Shown here piece by piece: positions 20,401 to 32,302 of a DNA stretch of 64,000 nt. Numbering within the stretch: the stretch's first letter is position 1; each line of letters opens with the position of its first letter. The notes beneath the pieces are model-generated. The model was not told the DNA's origin, made no database searches, and was given only the letters and a program-made list of their open reading frames with translations. Source of the DNA: Mastigias papua (lineage: Eukaryota > Cnidaria > Scyphozoa > Rhizostomeae > Mastigiidae); assembly GCA_964019165.1 (NCBI GenBank), contig OZ025270.1:10520450-10584449 (forward strand), read 5' to 3'. A program made the translations under genes and the position numbers.

Positions 20401-22993
20401 TTTCACGTTGAAATTCGGAAATATTGCTGAGATCGGACTTGCTTCGGAGCCCACAAAGAGAACAGTTTTGAAGACAACGGCAACCGTATTTGACCCATTG
20501 GGGGTTATTTCGCCAAGTACGTTGAAAGCGAAATTGCTGTTTCAGGATTTGTGTTGTCTAAAAATGAACTGGGACGATGAACTGAATGCAGAACATAAAA
20601 GAATTTGGACTAAATGGCTTAATGATTTAAGGGACACAGATTCAGTAATTATAAATCGTTATTATTTTATCAATGCCCAAGAAATTATTGATTCTTGTGA
20701 GTTACATGGATTTGCAGACGCATCGACGAAAGCCATGGGTGCATGCATTTATGCTGTTTATTCAACAAAAATCGGAACTTCATCTGTATTAATCACTGGG
20801 AAATCAAGAGTTGCGCCGCTAAAGAAAATTTCTATCCCAAGGCTGGAGCTTACTGCCGCTGAAGTTTTATCGAAATTAATGGATAATGTCTCGAGATCTT
20901 TAGAAACATGCATCAAAATAAACGAAAAGCATTGCTGGACTGACAGTCTAAATACCTTATACTGGATTCATACAGATAAGGAAATGAAGCAGTTTGTGGA
21001 TAACAGGGTGAATAAAATTAGAAGCTTAACTTCTAGAGACATGTGGAAGCATTTACCCGGAGTTGACAACCCAGCCGATATCGCATCTAGAGGAGCATAT
21101 TTGCAAAAGTTGGAGAGAAATACGTTATGGTGGGAAGGACCAAACTGGCTGGTACAGTCTAGTACATTTTGGCCTGCACAACCTAAAAAATTACAACCGA
21201 CAGAAGATGGAATCAAAGAAATGAAATCTGGAGAGAAAGTGGAAACAATCAACTTGTTGTCTTCTGCTGAAAAGCAAAGAAATCTTTTGGCGATCATATC
21301 AGTTGATAGATTCAGTTCAAGTTTGAAGCTCTTCAGGGTGACAGCTATAGTTCTACGGTTCATTAAAAAATTGAAAGAAAAGACAGAAAAGTCTACAGGC
21401 AATTCTCTTAATAATGATGACATAGATCCACATCAATTGGTATCAGTCGAGGAAACAAATTACGCTGAAAGATTATGGATTGTGGAAATACAGAAAGAAT
21501 TGATATCTGATGCTAAGTACAGTTCATGGGAAAAGAATCTTGGTTTATTTCGAGATTTTGGTGGAATAATTCGGTGCAAGGGAAGATTAGGAAATTCTCC
21601 GATGGAATTCGAAGAAAAATATCCAGCGTTGCTGCCAAGGGATCACCTATTGACCAGGCTGATCATTCTACGCGCACATTCAGTTGTAAAACACGGTGGA
21701 GTGACGGATACATTAACTCAAGTAAGAGAGAAATTTTGGATTATAAAGGCACGCCAGCTTATCAAAAAGATCATTAGACACTGTAGGATTTGCAAACGAT
21801 TTGAGGGTAATCATTACAAGCTGCCCCCTATATCGGACTTGCCTGAATTTAGAACTGAACAAGTGCCTGCATTCTGCAATGTCGGGGTAGATTTTGCTGG
21901 CCCTTTATTTGTTAAACAAGAAGGAAATAATCTTACTACGAAGGCCTATATCGCTTTGTTTTCATGCTGTGTTACGCGCGCCATTCACCTCGAAGTTGTA
22001 CCGGACTTGACTGCAGATTCTTTTATTCTTTGTTTACGAAGATTTATATCCAGAAGGGGAATTCCACTTTTACTTCTATCGGATAACGCTAAAACGTTTA
22101 AAAAAGCGAACCTTATTCTTAAGAAACTCTACGAACTATTTCGAAACGCAAAGGTTCATGAGTTCTTGTCGGAACGTTCGATTACTTGGAGATTCATACT
22201 AGCTAGAGCCCCATGGTGGGGAGGGATGTACGAGCGTATGGTGAGAGAAGTTAAAAGACCTTTGAGGAAAATCTTGAGAAACGCTTGTCTAACTATGGAT
22301 GAATTAACTACTATCGTTATAGAAATTGAAGCAACTCTTAATTCGCGACCATTAACTTATATTTCTGAAGATGATTCAGGGGAGCCACTTACGCCTTCTC
22401 ATTTAGTCTTGGGTCGCAGAGTATTAAATTTACCAGACATTCCAGATCGCAGTTTAGCGGACAATTCAAATTCGCATTCGCTGTTTTCGAGAAGAATGAA
22501 GCACATTGCTACACTCCTACAACATTATTGGAAACGCTGGAGACACGAATATTTACGAGGTTTGCGAGAATATCATCGAAATTCACTCAGTCGAAAGGTA
22601 GGAGAGAATTTCATTTCTGTTGGAGACGCTGTAATTATTCATGAAGAAAACCTTCCACGATCTCGTTGGAAGATGGGAAACGTTTTGTCATTAATTGCTG
22701 GAAAAGATGGTTTTGTACGAGGGGCAAAATTGAAAGTGATATCTAATAAAGGTATTTCAAATGTTATCGAGCGCCCACTTCAGAAACTATTTCCTTTGGA
22801 AGTTTCAGAACCTAAAGATCAACCAGGAAATGAACAACAGGTCAAGGCCGCGGGAAGTTCAAAGGACAACGGACAGGTCAGACCAAGGTCTAGACCCCAG
22901 TCAGGAGAACCCGGTAGACCTGATAGACCTCCAAGAAGACAAGCTGCGCTAGACGCAGACTTGTTGCGTACATTACGTAGTTCTTATTCTTGA
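17444..22993 (+). CDS. BEL/Pao gag-pol polyprotein, intact
   Basis: One frame of 1849 residues encodes all proteins for replication and integration of the element. Residues 1-110 form a charged helical region and 120-270 the DUF1759-type gag domain. Three Cys/His knuckles follow: C339-C342-H346-C351, C370-C373-H378-C383, and C389-C392 to C401. The aspartic protease motif is DSG at 461-463. The reverse transcriptase has the first catalytic Asp at 806 (ADVEKAF) and YCDD at 885-888. RNase H has Asp1092, Glu1135 and Asp1167. The integrase has H1412/H1417 with C1447/C1450, then Asp1483, Asp1547 and Glu1597; the long last spacing is usual for BEL. A DUF5641-type C-terminal domain spans about 1695-1780, followed by a basic, Pro-rich tail. 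The ATG at 17444 lies 64 bp after the LTR and is the first in frame. Gag and pol are fused without a frameshift, as is common in this superfamily. Confidence 0.96.
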   Translation: MAHELERLRAIRESTRAYAEKTQVEVNEILKEFNVDDYNALKLKKHSLLERLENLAELDNAILDKIEVLEINDELTEASTFRDKINLTIIEIDFVLDESQSEISRSTLSNRRNGPNVKLQPLKLKDFTGEPREWQTFWDGFSSAVHENDDVAEINKFQYLIGLLKGDAALAVAGLPVRVGNYKKAVTILKNRYGQKQIVIASHMDALMKLPSCTETNDVRKLRELYDIIEANVRGLESLGVESEKYGSLLIPVLQPKLPLQIQIEISRNIGGEDWSLTKLLEILRTELEARERCLKSVNPAATVKKPQNKLLPTASALFNDAENNRLARGTPYRSGTFCTYCKGNHNSIDCHIVSDRSARLAQLRKEGRCFICLRKGHIAGKCESKYRCNACHRSHHISLCERNSRSSKDAQQAQEKSLETKEVSNLHVNSAKSILLQTAQAIIYNPVNPQRRIVARLIFDSGSQRSYVSQRVRRYLDLPVIAKEQVTIKTFGNSDGKTEILESVRIGIQDNWRENSQKKSLEIDTLAVPFICTPLVGQDIETTRDEFPRLAGLQLADDAKAETRSEVDILIGCDSSAKFFTGEVQIPENQRGPTAMNTLLGWVLSGQGVRKRTRLSDMEETNTYLLKVDCKSVEIEIGNQLEKFWDFESIGIQDKETVVESFTRNISFSDEKYSVSLPFRENSPVLPDNYVNTVRRLDSTVKRLRKEPKVLKECDSIVKEQLEKGVIEKVEVHKPVEPGQVHYLPGQIVTRKDALTTKIRMVFDASSKSHGVCLNDTLHTGPSLTEQLYSVLLRFRLRPIAIIADVEKAFLAIGVDENHRDYLRFLWLRNVEKNDSEIVVYRFCSVPFGLCCSPFIMNSILQHHVKMYENTDTEFVKLMLNSFYCDDLSTGVNTVKEGIDLCLNAKKRYAEGNFNLRKWNSNSSELLSSLKSVSKDSSLPNSGAQNQIQMDDLSYAKISIGKFDEIETPTEQKVLGLNWNTETDSFTLKFGNIAEIGLASEPTKRTVLKTTATVFDPLGVISPSTLKAKLLFQDLCCLKMNWDDELNAEHKRIWTKWLNDLRDTDSVIINRYYFINAQEIIDSCELHGFADASTKAMGACIYAVYSTKIGTSSVLITGKSRVAPLKKISIPRLELTAAEVLSKLMDNVSRSLETCIKINEKHCWTDSLNTLYWIHTDKEMKQFVDNRVNKIRSLTSRDMWKHLPGVDNPADIASRGAYLQKLERNTLWWEGPNWLVQSSTFWPAQPKKLQPTEDGIKEMKSGEKVETINLLSSAEKQRNLLAIISVDRFSSSLKLFRVTAIVLRFIKKLKEKTEKSTGNSLNNDDIDPHQLVSVEETNYAERLWIVEIQKELISDAKYSSWEKNLGLFRDFGGIIRCKGRLGNSPMEFEEKYPALLPRDHLLTRLIILRAHSVVKHGGVTDTLTQVREKFWIIKARQLIKKIIRHCRICKRFEGNHYKLPPISDLPEFRTEQVPAFCNVGVDFAGPLFVKQEGNNLTTKAYIALFSCCVTRAIHLEVVPDLTADSFILCLRRFISRRGIPLLLLSDNAKTFKKANLILKKLYELFRNAKVHEFLSERSITWRFILARAPWWGGMYERMVREVKRPLRKILRNACLTMDELTTIVIEIEATLNSRPLTYISEDDSGEPLTPSHLVLGRRVLNLPDIPDRSLADNSNSHSLFSRRMKHIATLLQHYWKRWRHEYLRGLREYHRNSLSRKVGENFISVGDAVIIHEENLPRSRWKMGNVLSLIAGKDGFVRGAKLKVISNKGISNVIERPLQKLFPLEVSEPKDQPGNEQQVKAAGSSKDNGQVRPRSRPQSGEPGRPDRPPRRQAALDADLLRTLRSSYS

Positions 22994-23026
22994 TTCAAAA
23001 TTGTTTCATAGTTAATCATTGCAATG

Positions 23027-23043
23027 ATTAAGGTGGGGAGTAG
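23027..23043 (+). other. Polypurine tract of BEL/Pao element
   Basis: The sequence TTAAGGTGGGGAGTAG lies directly before the 3' LTR, about 30 bp after the stop codon, where plus-strand priming is expected. The purine run is short and interrupted. Confidence 0.7.
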
Positions 23044-23258
23044 TGTCCGAAATCTTTATATTTACAGGTATTTGTTTTGTTGCGAAGTGGACGCTATATT
23101 TGATTGACATATGTTAATTAATGTATGCATTGAGATTTAGGTTGTTGTCGTTGGTAGAGCGGGAGGATAAGATAAGGAACGAATGAGGGCAGGACGTTTT
23201 TATCGAATTCTTAGGCCCAAATCTAAGACACAGATTCTTTCTTTGTGCATTTGGCACA
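23044..23258 (+). repeat. 3' LTR of BEL/Pao element
   Basis: 215 bp, identical to the 5' LTR except for one base, and followed by the AGGTC target duplication at 23259-23263. Confidence 0.97.
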
Positions 23259-25019
23259 AGGTCAGTTGGGGATTGCCCTGGGAAGAATTGAAGGCAACCA
23301 GAGGAGATCAATATGCGTGAACTATCGGCTGACGAAATGACACACGAAGGATGTGCTTTGTGACCATTTATGACCTCCTTGCCGCTCTCACATTGAATGT
23401 AACTGGTTGGAACGTTGTGATAAGAAAATCATTCGTTGCATAAAATCACTGCCAGGGCCACTCAGTAGATCCTTAGGTATACAACTCGCGAGTAACTGTT
23501 CTCCGATTGACCACCCGCTCCAAAGGGCATGCATTGGTACTTCCTGCCCTGATTTCCAACATTATTCTGACTGGTCAGGACGCTCAAAGTGCACAAATAT
23601 CATAAGTACCAATCGAAGCAAGCACGAATATGAGGTGTGAAATTTCCAGACCGAAAACAAACAGAGACTAGCTGTTTTTTGCATGATGTAGCACTTTTTC
23701 GATATGCTTCCTACTTTATGCCGAATAATCGAAGAAGCACTGCTCAGCGAGTTGAACAAGCGACGGGGACGTTCCGTTATCCACTGAAACCCACCGCGGT
23801 CCCTTATCATACCAACACTTGTGCAGAAGCCGGCAGAAGCCGTCAGTAACTTCTTGACTCGTCAGTAAAAGTCGGCTTAACGATCATGGCTTGTCGGTAG
23901 TTGCGGTGCCTTGTCGACATATTTTTATAAGAAACAAGTATACAAGAGATATGTGGCTGAGTTTCAAAAGTGAACTTGAAAGAATTTTAAGAAACGGTTT
24001 AAGGAACATTTAAGGCTGGATTTGACAAAATATTAAGAAACATCCACGCTGAAGGGAGAGAGTTTGTTTCTTATATAACAAAGACGTATACTGAATAAGG
24101 CATTCGCCTGATGTGAGATGAAAATTAAGTATCTGTCCATTCCTACTTTTTTCTATTGCCTAGTAATGAAGCACACTTAGTCACGCACGATTTTTTACTA
24201 GGTCACTAGACTATCCCTTCCGGCCTGTTTGAACTGACGTTGCTTGAAATTGAGGCATTAGCTTGTGTAGTAATGAGGAATCGATTGTGAATTTTGCTAG
24301 TCTGACAACGTAGCCAGGTCCTTTCAGATCTACCTAGATCTCTCAGCTTAAATCTCCAACATGAAATTGGCCGCACACTTAGCAAGTGTTCAATATTGTA
24401 CTCAATTTCATTTTGCACATGCACAATAGTTAATGACACTTCAAAGTTCAAACTAACCTTTTCTAGTTTCAGGACACCTGGCAGCTCATGTAGGCCTAAA
24501 CTTGAATTTCAAGTCCTGAAATTCAATTCCCGGAGATGTCTCTGCCAACTGAACAGCATATCACAAACACGCCGGTTAATATCATTGTGAGAAATGTCAC
24601 CTTTGTCCTTCCGCCTAGTTCCTAGAAATAATTTCTTTCTTGAGGAAGAACCAAGGTCATATTCTCAGGCTGATTGACTCCTGAAAACATTTGTGTGACC
24701 GGAAGGAATGGAGTTTATCTTTATAAGGGAAATCAGTGAGGATATCTACCATACTTATCGAAGAAAGTTTTTTGGCCCTTCAATTGAATATATTTTGCTT
24801 GTACTCTTTGGTGCCCATTTGCTTATTTGCTGTCCCCCTTCTAATTAATTTTGAGAAATTTTCCAAACCCCTGCTCTTATTGAGATCCCCGGCAATTATT
24901 TTTGACACTTCTTGGAGGAGTTAGTGCGTAAGGTAGCTGAAATAGGAATAATTCCTGTTGGCAAGATTGTTTTATGAATCTCCTTAAATGACTGTTACAA
25001 TCGTTTACTGAGCAGACTA

Positions 25020-25474
25020 CACGCTTTTTTTATAAGGAACCACTTTATAAGGAACCTACATGTAGAAGGCCGAAATATTTAAAGAACTTATACTACTAAA
25101 GGAAAAATCCCTAAGAAACTTTTCATTTTCAAATTCCGAGTGCTGTACTCAGATGCAAGCGAAGATTACATTACATTGTATGATATCAATCGAACAGACA
25201 TGATACTTCTTGACTGAAATTATGCTTTTGCATATATGGAACTTATTTCCTGTCGCATTTGTGCTTTTGAGGTTGAGTTCTAGCCGTAATTACAGGTAAA
25301 ATTCAGAATTTCAATGCTTTTCTAGTGTCTGTGCCATTTTGTGGCACTCTATGTGCAGTCAAAATTAAGGAACTATTAAGGAACTTTTAGTACTAGAATT
25401 GGATAAAAAGAGGTCTGAAAATAAGGAACTTTTAGAACTAGGCCTTTAGCTAGGTTCCTTATAAAAAAACCGTG
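25020..25474. mobile_element. TA-flanked TIR element (TTATAAGGAACC family), intact
   Basis: The left terminus CACGCTTTTTTTATAAGGAA and the inverted right terminus CACGGTTTTTTTATAAGGAA differ at one base and continue into CC. TA lies on both sides (25018-25019 and 25475-25476). The interior repeats gaacttttagtactag and ggaacttttagaactaggc. It is non-coding and best read as a Tc1/mariner-type MITE. Confidence 0.8.
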
Positions 25475-25476
25475 TA

Positions 25477-27818
<2,342 letters not shown>

Positions 27819-27822
<4 letters not shown>

Positions 27823-27880
27823 ATATATATATATATATATATAAGATGAGATAAGATAAGATAAGATAAGATAAGATAAA
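27819..27880. repeat. (TA)n followed by (GATAA)n
   Basis: A short (AT)n run is followed by six or more GATAA/AGATA pentamers. Confidence 0.95.
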
Positions 27881-27939
27881 AGAGAAGAAAAATTAGAACA
27901 TACTTGTATACGCGACCGTCGGTTTCATACCAACACAAT

Positions 27940-28052
27940 CATCAGATATATATATATACATATATATACATATATATATTGTATATATATATATATATAT
28001 ACATATAAATATTATATATATACTTATATATAATATATTTATATATATATAA
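27940..28052. repeat. Degenerate TA-rich tract
   Basis: Interrupted runs of TATA and ACATATA. Confidence 0.9.
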
Positions 28053-28930
28053 TCGTCCGGGACTCTCTCTTATATAAAGGTGACACTGTATCCCATATCA
28101 CTAAATGTATGCATTGACTATCAACCTTTGAGAAGCCATATCTTAACAACGGTATGAAATAATTATCTGAAATCTTCAGGACGTTTATTTCTTGTGTACT
28201 ATAATGAAAATTTATGATATGGCCAACATCAGAGGAGGTCGCCTGGTAAACCTTTAAGCGATTTTTTTAACTTGACATGCAATTACTCAACTACGATCCT
28301 GCCAGAACCTGGCTTTCTCAGAACCTTGCAGATCAATGACTCTTTGTAGCATTTGGACTCTATGCTAACATTTACTTTTTTAAGACCTCGTTTTTCAACA
28401 CTTGAAAGGGTGACTTTAGAAGTTATTTATCTACAAACACTCAAATTTTCTCACACAAAATTCATTGAAGTTCACAGCATCATGCTATTTCATACACATC
28501 AATCTCAACGTCCACAACAAAATAATTGTTTTTCTATATGTTTACAAATCAATTATACTAAACATAACAATGAACACGTCGTCACGTCATGCATGTGCAA
28601 CACTTCTGGGAATACATAACAAAGACAATGCACAAACACTGCTCCTGAACACCATTGAATAGACAACGACAACCACACAACATGAGCACATGAGATGTAT
28701 CGTAACATGCAAAACTCATAACATCTGTCAAAACTCCTTTTCTCCGTTGTATATAAAGAACGGTCAAAATTTAAGCACTAGCCTACACGAAGGACTTCAT
28801 TATCATCTGGATTGGGGGCTTATTCGATGGGGGGGGGGCTTATTGAAGTTCTAACATGGGGGACATATTCAAATTCGAGGATGTACGACATCTTGAAATT
28901 TCAATTCCATTCTACTGTATAACGTATAAA
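28053..28930. other. Intergenic, nothing recognised except a G-rich motif
   Basis: No frame here is convincing. GGGGGCTTATTCGA and a second GGGGGCTTATT at about 28805-28850 are the inverse of the AAGCCCCCT repeats at 57600-57690 and 58670-58740. Confidence 0.6.
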
Positions 28931-28935
28931 TCTAT

Positions 28936-29460
28936 GTGTCGATCTACAAACTACAGATGGCCTGACCTACAAACTACAGCGATATGGCATATCGGGAGAT
29001 CTCATTTTGCTTATTCAAAGGTCTTTTTAAGGGTAGAAAACAGCGGACAGTCCTAAATGGACAGAATCCTCTCTGGGGAGATGTTTCGGCAGAAGCACCC
29101 CAGGGTTCTATTCTAGAACCCTTGTGCTTCTTCGTGCACATCAATGATCTAGCTGCAGACGTGAAGTGCAATGTGAACCTTTTTGCTGATGATGCATCGT
29201 TGTTCAAGGACGTAGAAGATACTCACTCATCTGATATGGACCATGACCTAGAATTGATCAGTCGGTCATCCAGAAATTCATTTTAGTAGCATCCAAGTGA
29301 GGAAAGTTGATAAACGTAAACATCTTAGAGTTATCCTGGATTCGAAGCTTTCTTTCTCAGCTCACGTCAAAGCAGCGATCTCTAAAGCAAGAAAATGCAT
29401 TGATCTGCTAAAACTTCATTTAAGTGTTTTGGAATCAGTTTACATAAAGACTCAAAACCC
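28936..29460 (+). pseudogene. LINE reverse-transcriptase palm and thumb fragment
   Basis: The frame reads LTYKLQRYGISGDLI up to a stop, then RKQRTVLNGQ, APQGSILEPLCFFVHINDLA, and LFADDASLF in place of the active-site YADD. After a stop and frame change it continues RKHLRVILDSKLSFSAHVKA. This order is typical of CR1/Jockey-like ORF2. There are several stops, and GSILGP has become GSILEP. It continues, after two insertions, with the C-terminal part at 30260-30955. Confidence 0.88.
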
Positions 29461-29497
29461 AGTCTTGTGTAAACAAAAAGAGTTCATTTTCTCATTT

Positions 29498-29750
29498 GGA
29501 CTCTTCAAGTAAACAATGGTGAATAGGTGCCAAGAGGCCAATCATATGGCTAACTGGACACATTATTCATCATATCACGTGTACCCGCATATCTGGCTAT
29601 AAATTTCGGTTCACCTTTCGGTCGCTATCCGACGTTTCATACTCTGATGAGTGTCGGACGGAAAAAAGCTTTTCAGTATGGTTAAAACATGGTACCGCTT
29701 TTTCGTGCTGTAGTGAAGTTCTGTAGTACCAACAGACTTTTCACATAAAA
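29498..29750. repeat. Dispersed foldback repeat, copy 2
   Basis: It shares TGGACTCTTCAAGTAAACAA and the CACGTG...CGGTTCACCT...GAGTGTCGGACG block with 10986-11192, but the second block is inverted relative to the first. It ends TAGTGAAGTTCTGTAGTACC. It interrupts the LINE relic. Confidence 0.6.
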
Positions 29751-29808
29751 CATCTTTCCAAGTTCCTACCCAGACATACCCGGAACAAAATATTCAAACT
29801 CCATATGC

Positions 29809-30067
29809 GACCCCACCAGCGGGGTGAGTGGTCAAGCGGTTCAGTTGGCTTCCTTTAGCTAGCTGAAGTTAAGCTTGGCTGTGCTAGGTCAGCAACTGGA
29901 TGGGCGACTATTCAGATAAATGACCAAAGCACTCACTCCGCCGTTCTTCGGAAGGGATGTTAAACTAGGGGTCCCATACCTGGATGCGGCGTGCATGGTA
30001 GGCCTAAATTAGCTGAAAATGCTAGATACAACAGCCTACTCAAAATAAAATAAGCAACAACAACAAC
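29809..30067 (+). mobile_element. 5S-rRNA-derived SINE
   Basis: The segment GAAGTTAAGC ... GGTCAGCAACTGGATGGGCG aligns with the internal promoter of 5S rRNA (GGAAGCTAAGCAGGGTCG ... GTACTTGGATGGGAGACC), including the spacing of A box, intermediate element and C box. An unrelated body with CTTCGGAAGGGATGTTAAAC follows, and the unit ends in (CAA)n. That is the plan of SINE3-class elements: RNA polymerase III transcripts moved by a LINE. It lies inside the plus-strand LINE relic. Confidence 0.75.
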
Positions 30068-30259
30068 CAGGAATAAGACGTTATCTATCATAGACTTGCT
30101 AAGGCCTGTGAAATCAGCGGCAACATCATTTTGTCAAATTTAATTGAAAAATTGGAGCCCGTTTAGTGCGCTACAGCTCTAGCCATTATAGGTATATGGA
30201 GGGGGGGGGTGGGCATCTGGAACGAAACTATCCTCTGAGCTTGATTGGGAGACATTAAT

Positions 30260-30955
30260 TTCCCGATGATTGAGTAGACGCCTTACTTTGTTCTACAAAA
30301 TTATAAATAATCCGACTCCTCATAGACGCTGGATGCAATCCCTGAACTTCATCAGTCATCACTACTACTCCTCCCTCCACAACTACTCCCTTCGAAACCA
30401 GGATGTTATTTGACGAATATGGGCAAGAACAGAAACATTTAATGCGGCTTCTATCCCAATTGCCTAGATGAATGGAATGAACTAGATCACGAAATTATAC
30501 TTGCACCATCGGTTGGTATCTTCAAGAAAAAGTTGATCTCCAAAATCCGTCCTCCTGCTAAGTCTACTTCTATGACCCAATAGGATTATCCTATCTCACC
30601 AAACGTAGAGTATGGCTTAGCAAATTATGCTTCCACGAGTTCAAGCATAATTTTATAGATTCCACAGACCCAATGTGCCTTAGCAGCGATGGCATAGAAA
30701 CCACAGAACACTTCTTGTTGCTCTGCCCAGCCTTTGAAGTTGAACGTCGAAATCTTCCTGCTGGAGTCATTGAATTACTACGTCCATTTGGATATACCAA
30801 TCTTTCAAATAAGGTTGTGGCACAACTATTAATATACTGTAATAAAGACTTACCAAATGACCTCAAAAGAAATATAATAGAGCTCACTCTCCAATATATC
30901 CAGTTGAATATATCCATACAACTGGTTGATTCCATTAAGGTCACTGTAACATAGC
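30260..30955 (+). pseudogene. LINE ORF2 C-terminal fragment
   Basis: Plus-strand frames read RRLTLFYKIINN, later SVGIFKKK after frame changes, then RVWLSKLCFHEFKHNFIDS, DPMCLSSDGIETTEHFLLLC and a final stretch ending at a stop at 30953. I recognise the FxHxFxHNF...DPMC...ETTEHFLL order as the C-terminal region of CR1/Jockey-like LINEs. Frameshifts and stops make it non-functional. It is the downstream half of the relic starting at 28936. Confidence 0.85.
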
Positions 30956-31290
30956 CACCATGCCCATCTTTTGTAAAGTCCCTTGTCGTATAGTCCCCCT
31001 GTGCCTATTTCTTTCTTACCCCATTTCCCATTGGACGCTTGGTTTATTAGTGGCAATGCTTATGGCGTCAAATTTGAAATGTGTTTAGATATTTATTCGT
31101 GTTGAATAGTGTGTATTTCTATGTAGTGTTGTATTTGTTATATTAGTTGCATTTAGGTATATATTTAATCACAAGGAAAAGTCAGGATATTTTGCTCTCC
31201 CTGGGTTTCGTCTTTGTAGTGTAGTTTAGTAGTTCGTAAGTAGTGCTTCGAGTAATTTGCGGTATTAAGTTTTTGTTGCACTTGATAGAG
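30956..31290 (+). mobile_element. LINE 3' untranslated tail
   Basis: The segment AGTCAGGATATTTTGCTCTC...TAGTAGTTCGTA recurs, diverged, at about 51110-51230. Its position after the ORF2 C-terminus makes a shared LINE 3' UTR the likeliest reading. Confidence 0.6.
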
Positions 31291-32100
31291 AAAGTTCTAT
31301 GTGCTCTTGTAGCTACACAAAAACACGACGAAAGCTAGGGCACATTACGAAGGACAAAAACTTAGATAAGAAAATAACTCTACAGCTACCAACACACTAA
31401 ACTCTTCACCAGAGAGAAAGTAAGCAAAAAGTACCCACAAATAAAAGTACAATCAGTAGACACTTGAACAAAAGCAATAAAAGATTATGTAAATCAAGAT
31501 AATGAACATTGGACGATATATACTATCGCAACAATAAAGGCCTAATTCACGAATTTCCAATTCGCACGCTACAAAAGCTGTATCTCTATGTTTGGAAAGT
31601 GCTCTCCCTTACGTCTAATGGGCTAAGCTCTAAAAGTTTTTATGGAGCTTCACCCCCAGATCCCCCGTTTATTCTTACCCCCGGTTCTATGACAGTTGGT
31701 GCCGTCACTGAGGTTCAACTATTGTAACTATTATGCAAGAAATGTAGATTATTAGTGCTCCATGCTTTGTTGAAAAATCGCGCCAAAAGTATCTAATAAA
31801 TCTTTAGGAGAACCGCTTCATTACCATTTTAGATTTAATTCCTTGGTCGAGTTCATTTAATTCAACAATTAAGTTCCTAAGAATAAGCGTGAACATGTGC
31901 ATGCATTTGCTATTCTGTTCATCATTTTTGAAAGATATTAATCTCATATCTTCACAACATTAAGTGATGAATTTATTTACTAAACAGTCTTGGTTTGTAA
32001 CATTTAAGACTAAGTAACAAGTATTTTAGGAGCTGTTTCGATGAAAATTTTTCTTCCCTTTATCTTTCTGGGCCAGTATTAGCTTTGTATCCAGTATTAT
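31291..32100. other. Intergenic upstream of the gene cluster
   Basis: No coding frame, RNA gene or shared repeat was recognised. Confidence 0.5.
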
Positions 32101-32149
32101 TCTGCACGAAACTAAAAATTCCTTTCTCTAAAGAGCAGTCTTTCGAAAA

Positions 32150-32302
32150 CAAAGAGAGATTTTAGAGCTCTACGTAGGTAGCGAAATTTTGCATTCCTCC
32201 TGTTATCTTTCATTTCTATATGAACAAAGCGGGAAAACAGTTTGAGTTAATCGTGTTATAGACAACTGCTGGTAAAGAACAGCAAACGAAGATATCAGAA
32301 TA
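32150..32302 (+). promoter_or_regulatory. Conserved upstream region of TMEM272-like gene 1
   Basis: Sequence upstream of the proposed start is recognisably similar at all three genes: TAGAGCTCTACGTAGG here, AGAAGAGTTCTGCGTAGG near 39935 and AGAGGTCTGCGAAGG near 48793. A shared ACTGCTGGTAAAG / ACTGCTGGAAAAG / CTAGTGGTAAAG motif follows. This is probably the 5' UTR and proximal promoter. No TATA box was identified. Confidence 0.45.

Larger units (their letters stand above)
17165..23258 (+). mobile_element. Complete BEL/Pao LTR retrotransposon
   Basis: The 6094-bp element has two 215-bp LTRs (one mismatch), a primer-binding site, one uninterrupted gag-pol frame, a polypurine tract and a 5-bp target-site duplication. 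The undisturbed paralogous target lies in the same window at 8119-8123. No envelope frame is present. All hallmarks of a recently active, structurally autonomous copy are there; whether it still transposes cannot be told from sequence. Confidence 0.97.
14512..24986. repeat. Large duplicated block, copy 2 (contains BEL/Pao insertion)
   Basis: This segment is collinear with 4545-9771 once the retrotransposon 17165-23258 and a LINE fragment (about 15876-16232) are removed. It lacks the 5977-7256 element. From 14512 to about 15795 it is almost identical to copy 1, minisatellite included. The right boundary is the CTCCTTA at 24980-24986, after which the two copies share nothing. Confidence 0.9.

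Noticed and set aside
28353..28619. 88-residue frame near 28.4 kb
   Set aside because: Composition is low-complexity and AT-driven, with no motif, splice context or second copy.
29830..29920. Genuine 5S rRNA gene
   Set aside because: Only the internal promoter part aligns, the ends do not pair, and an unrelated body with (CAA)n tail follows.
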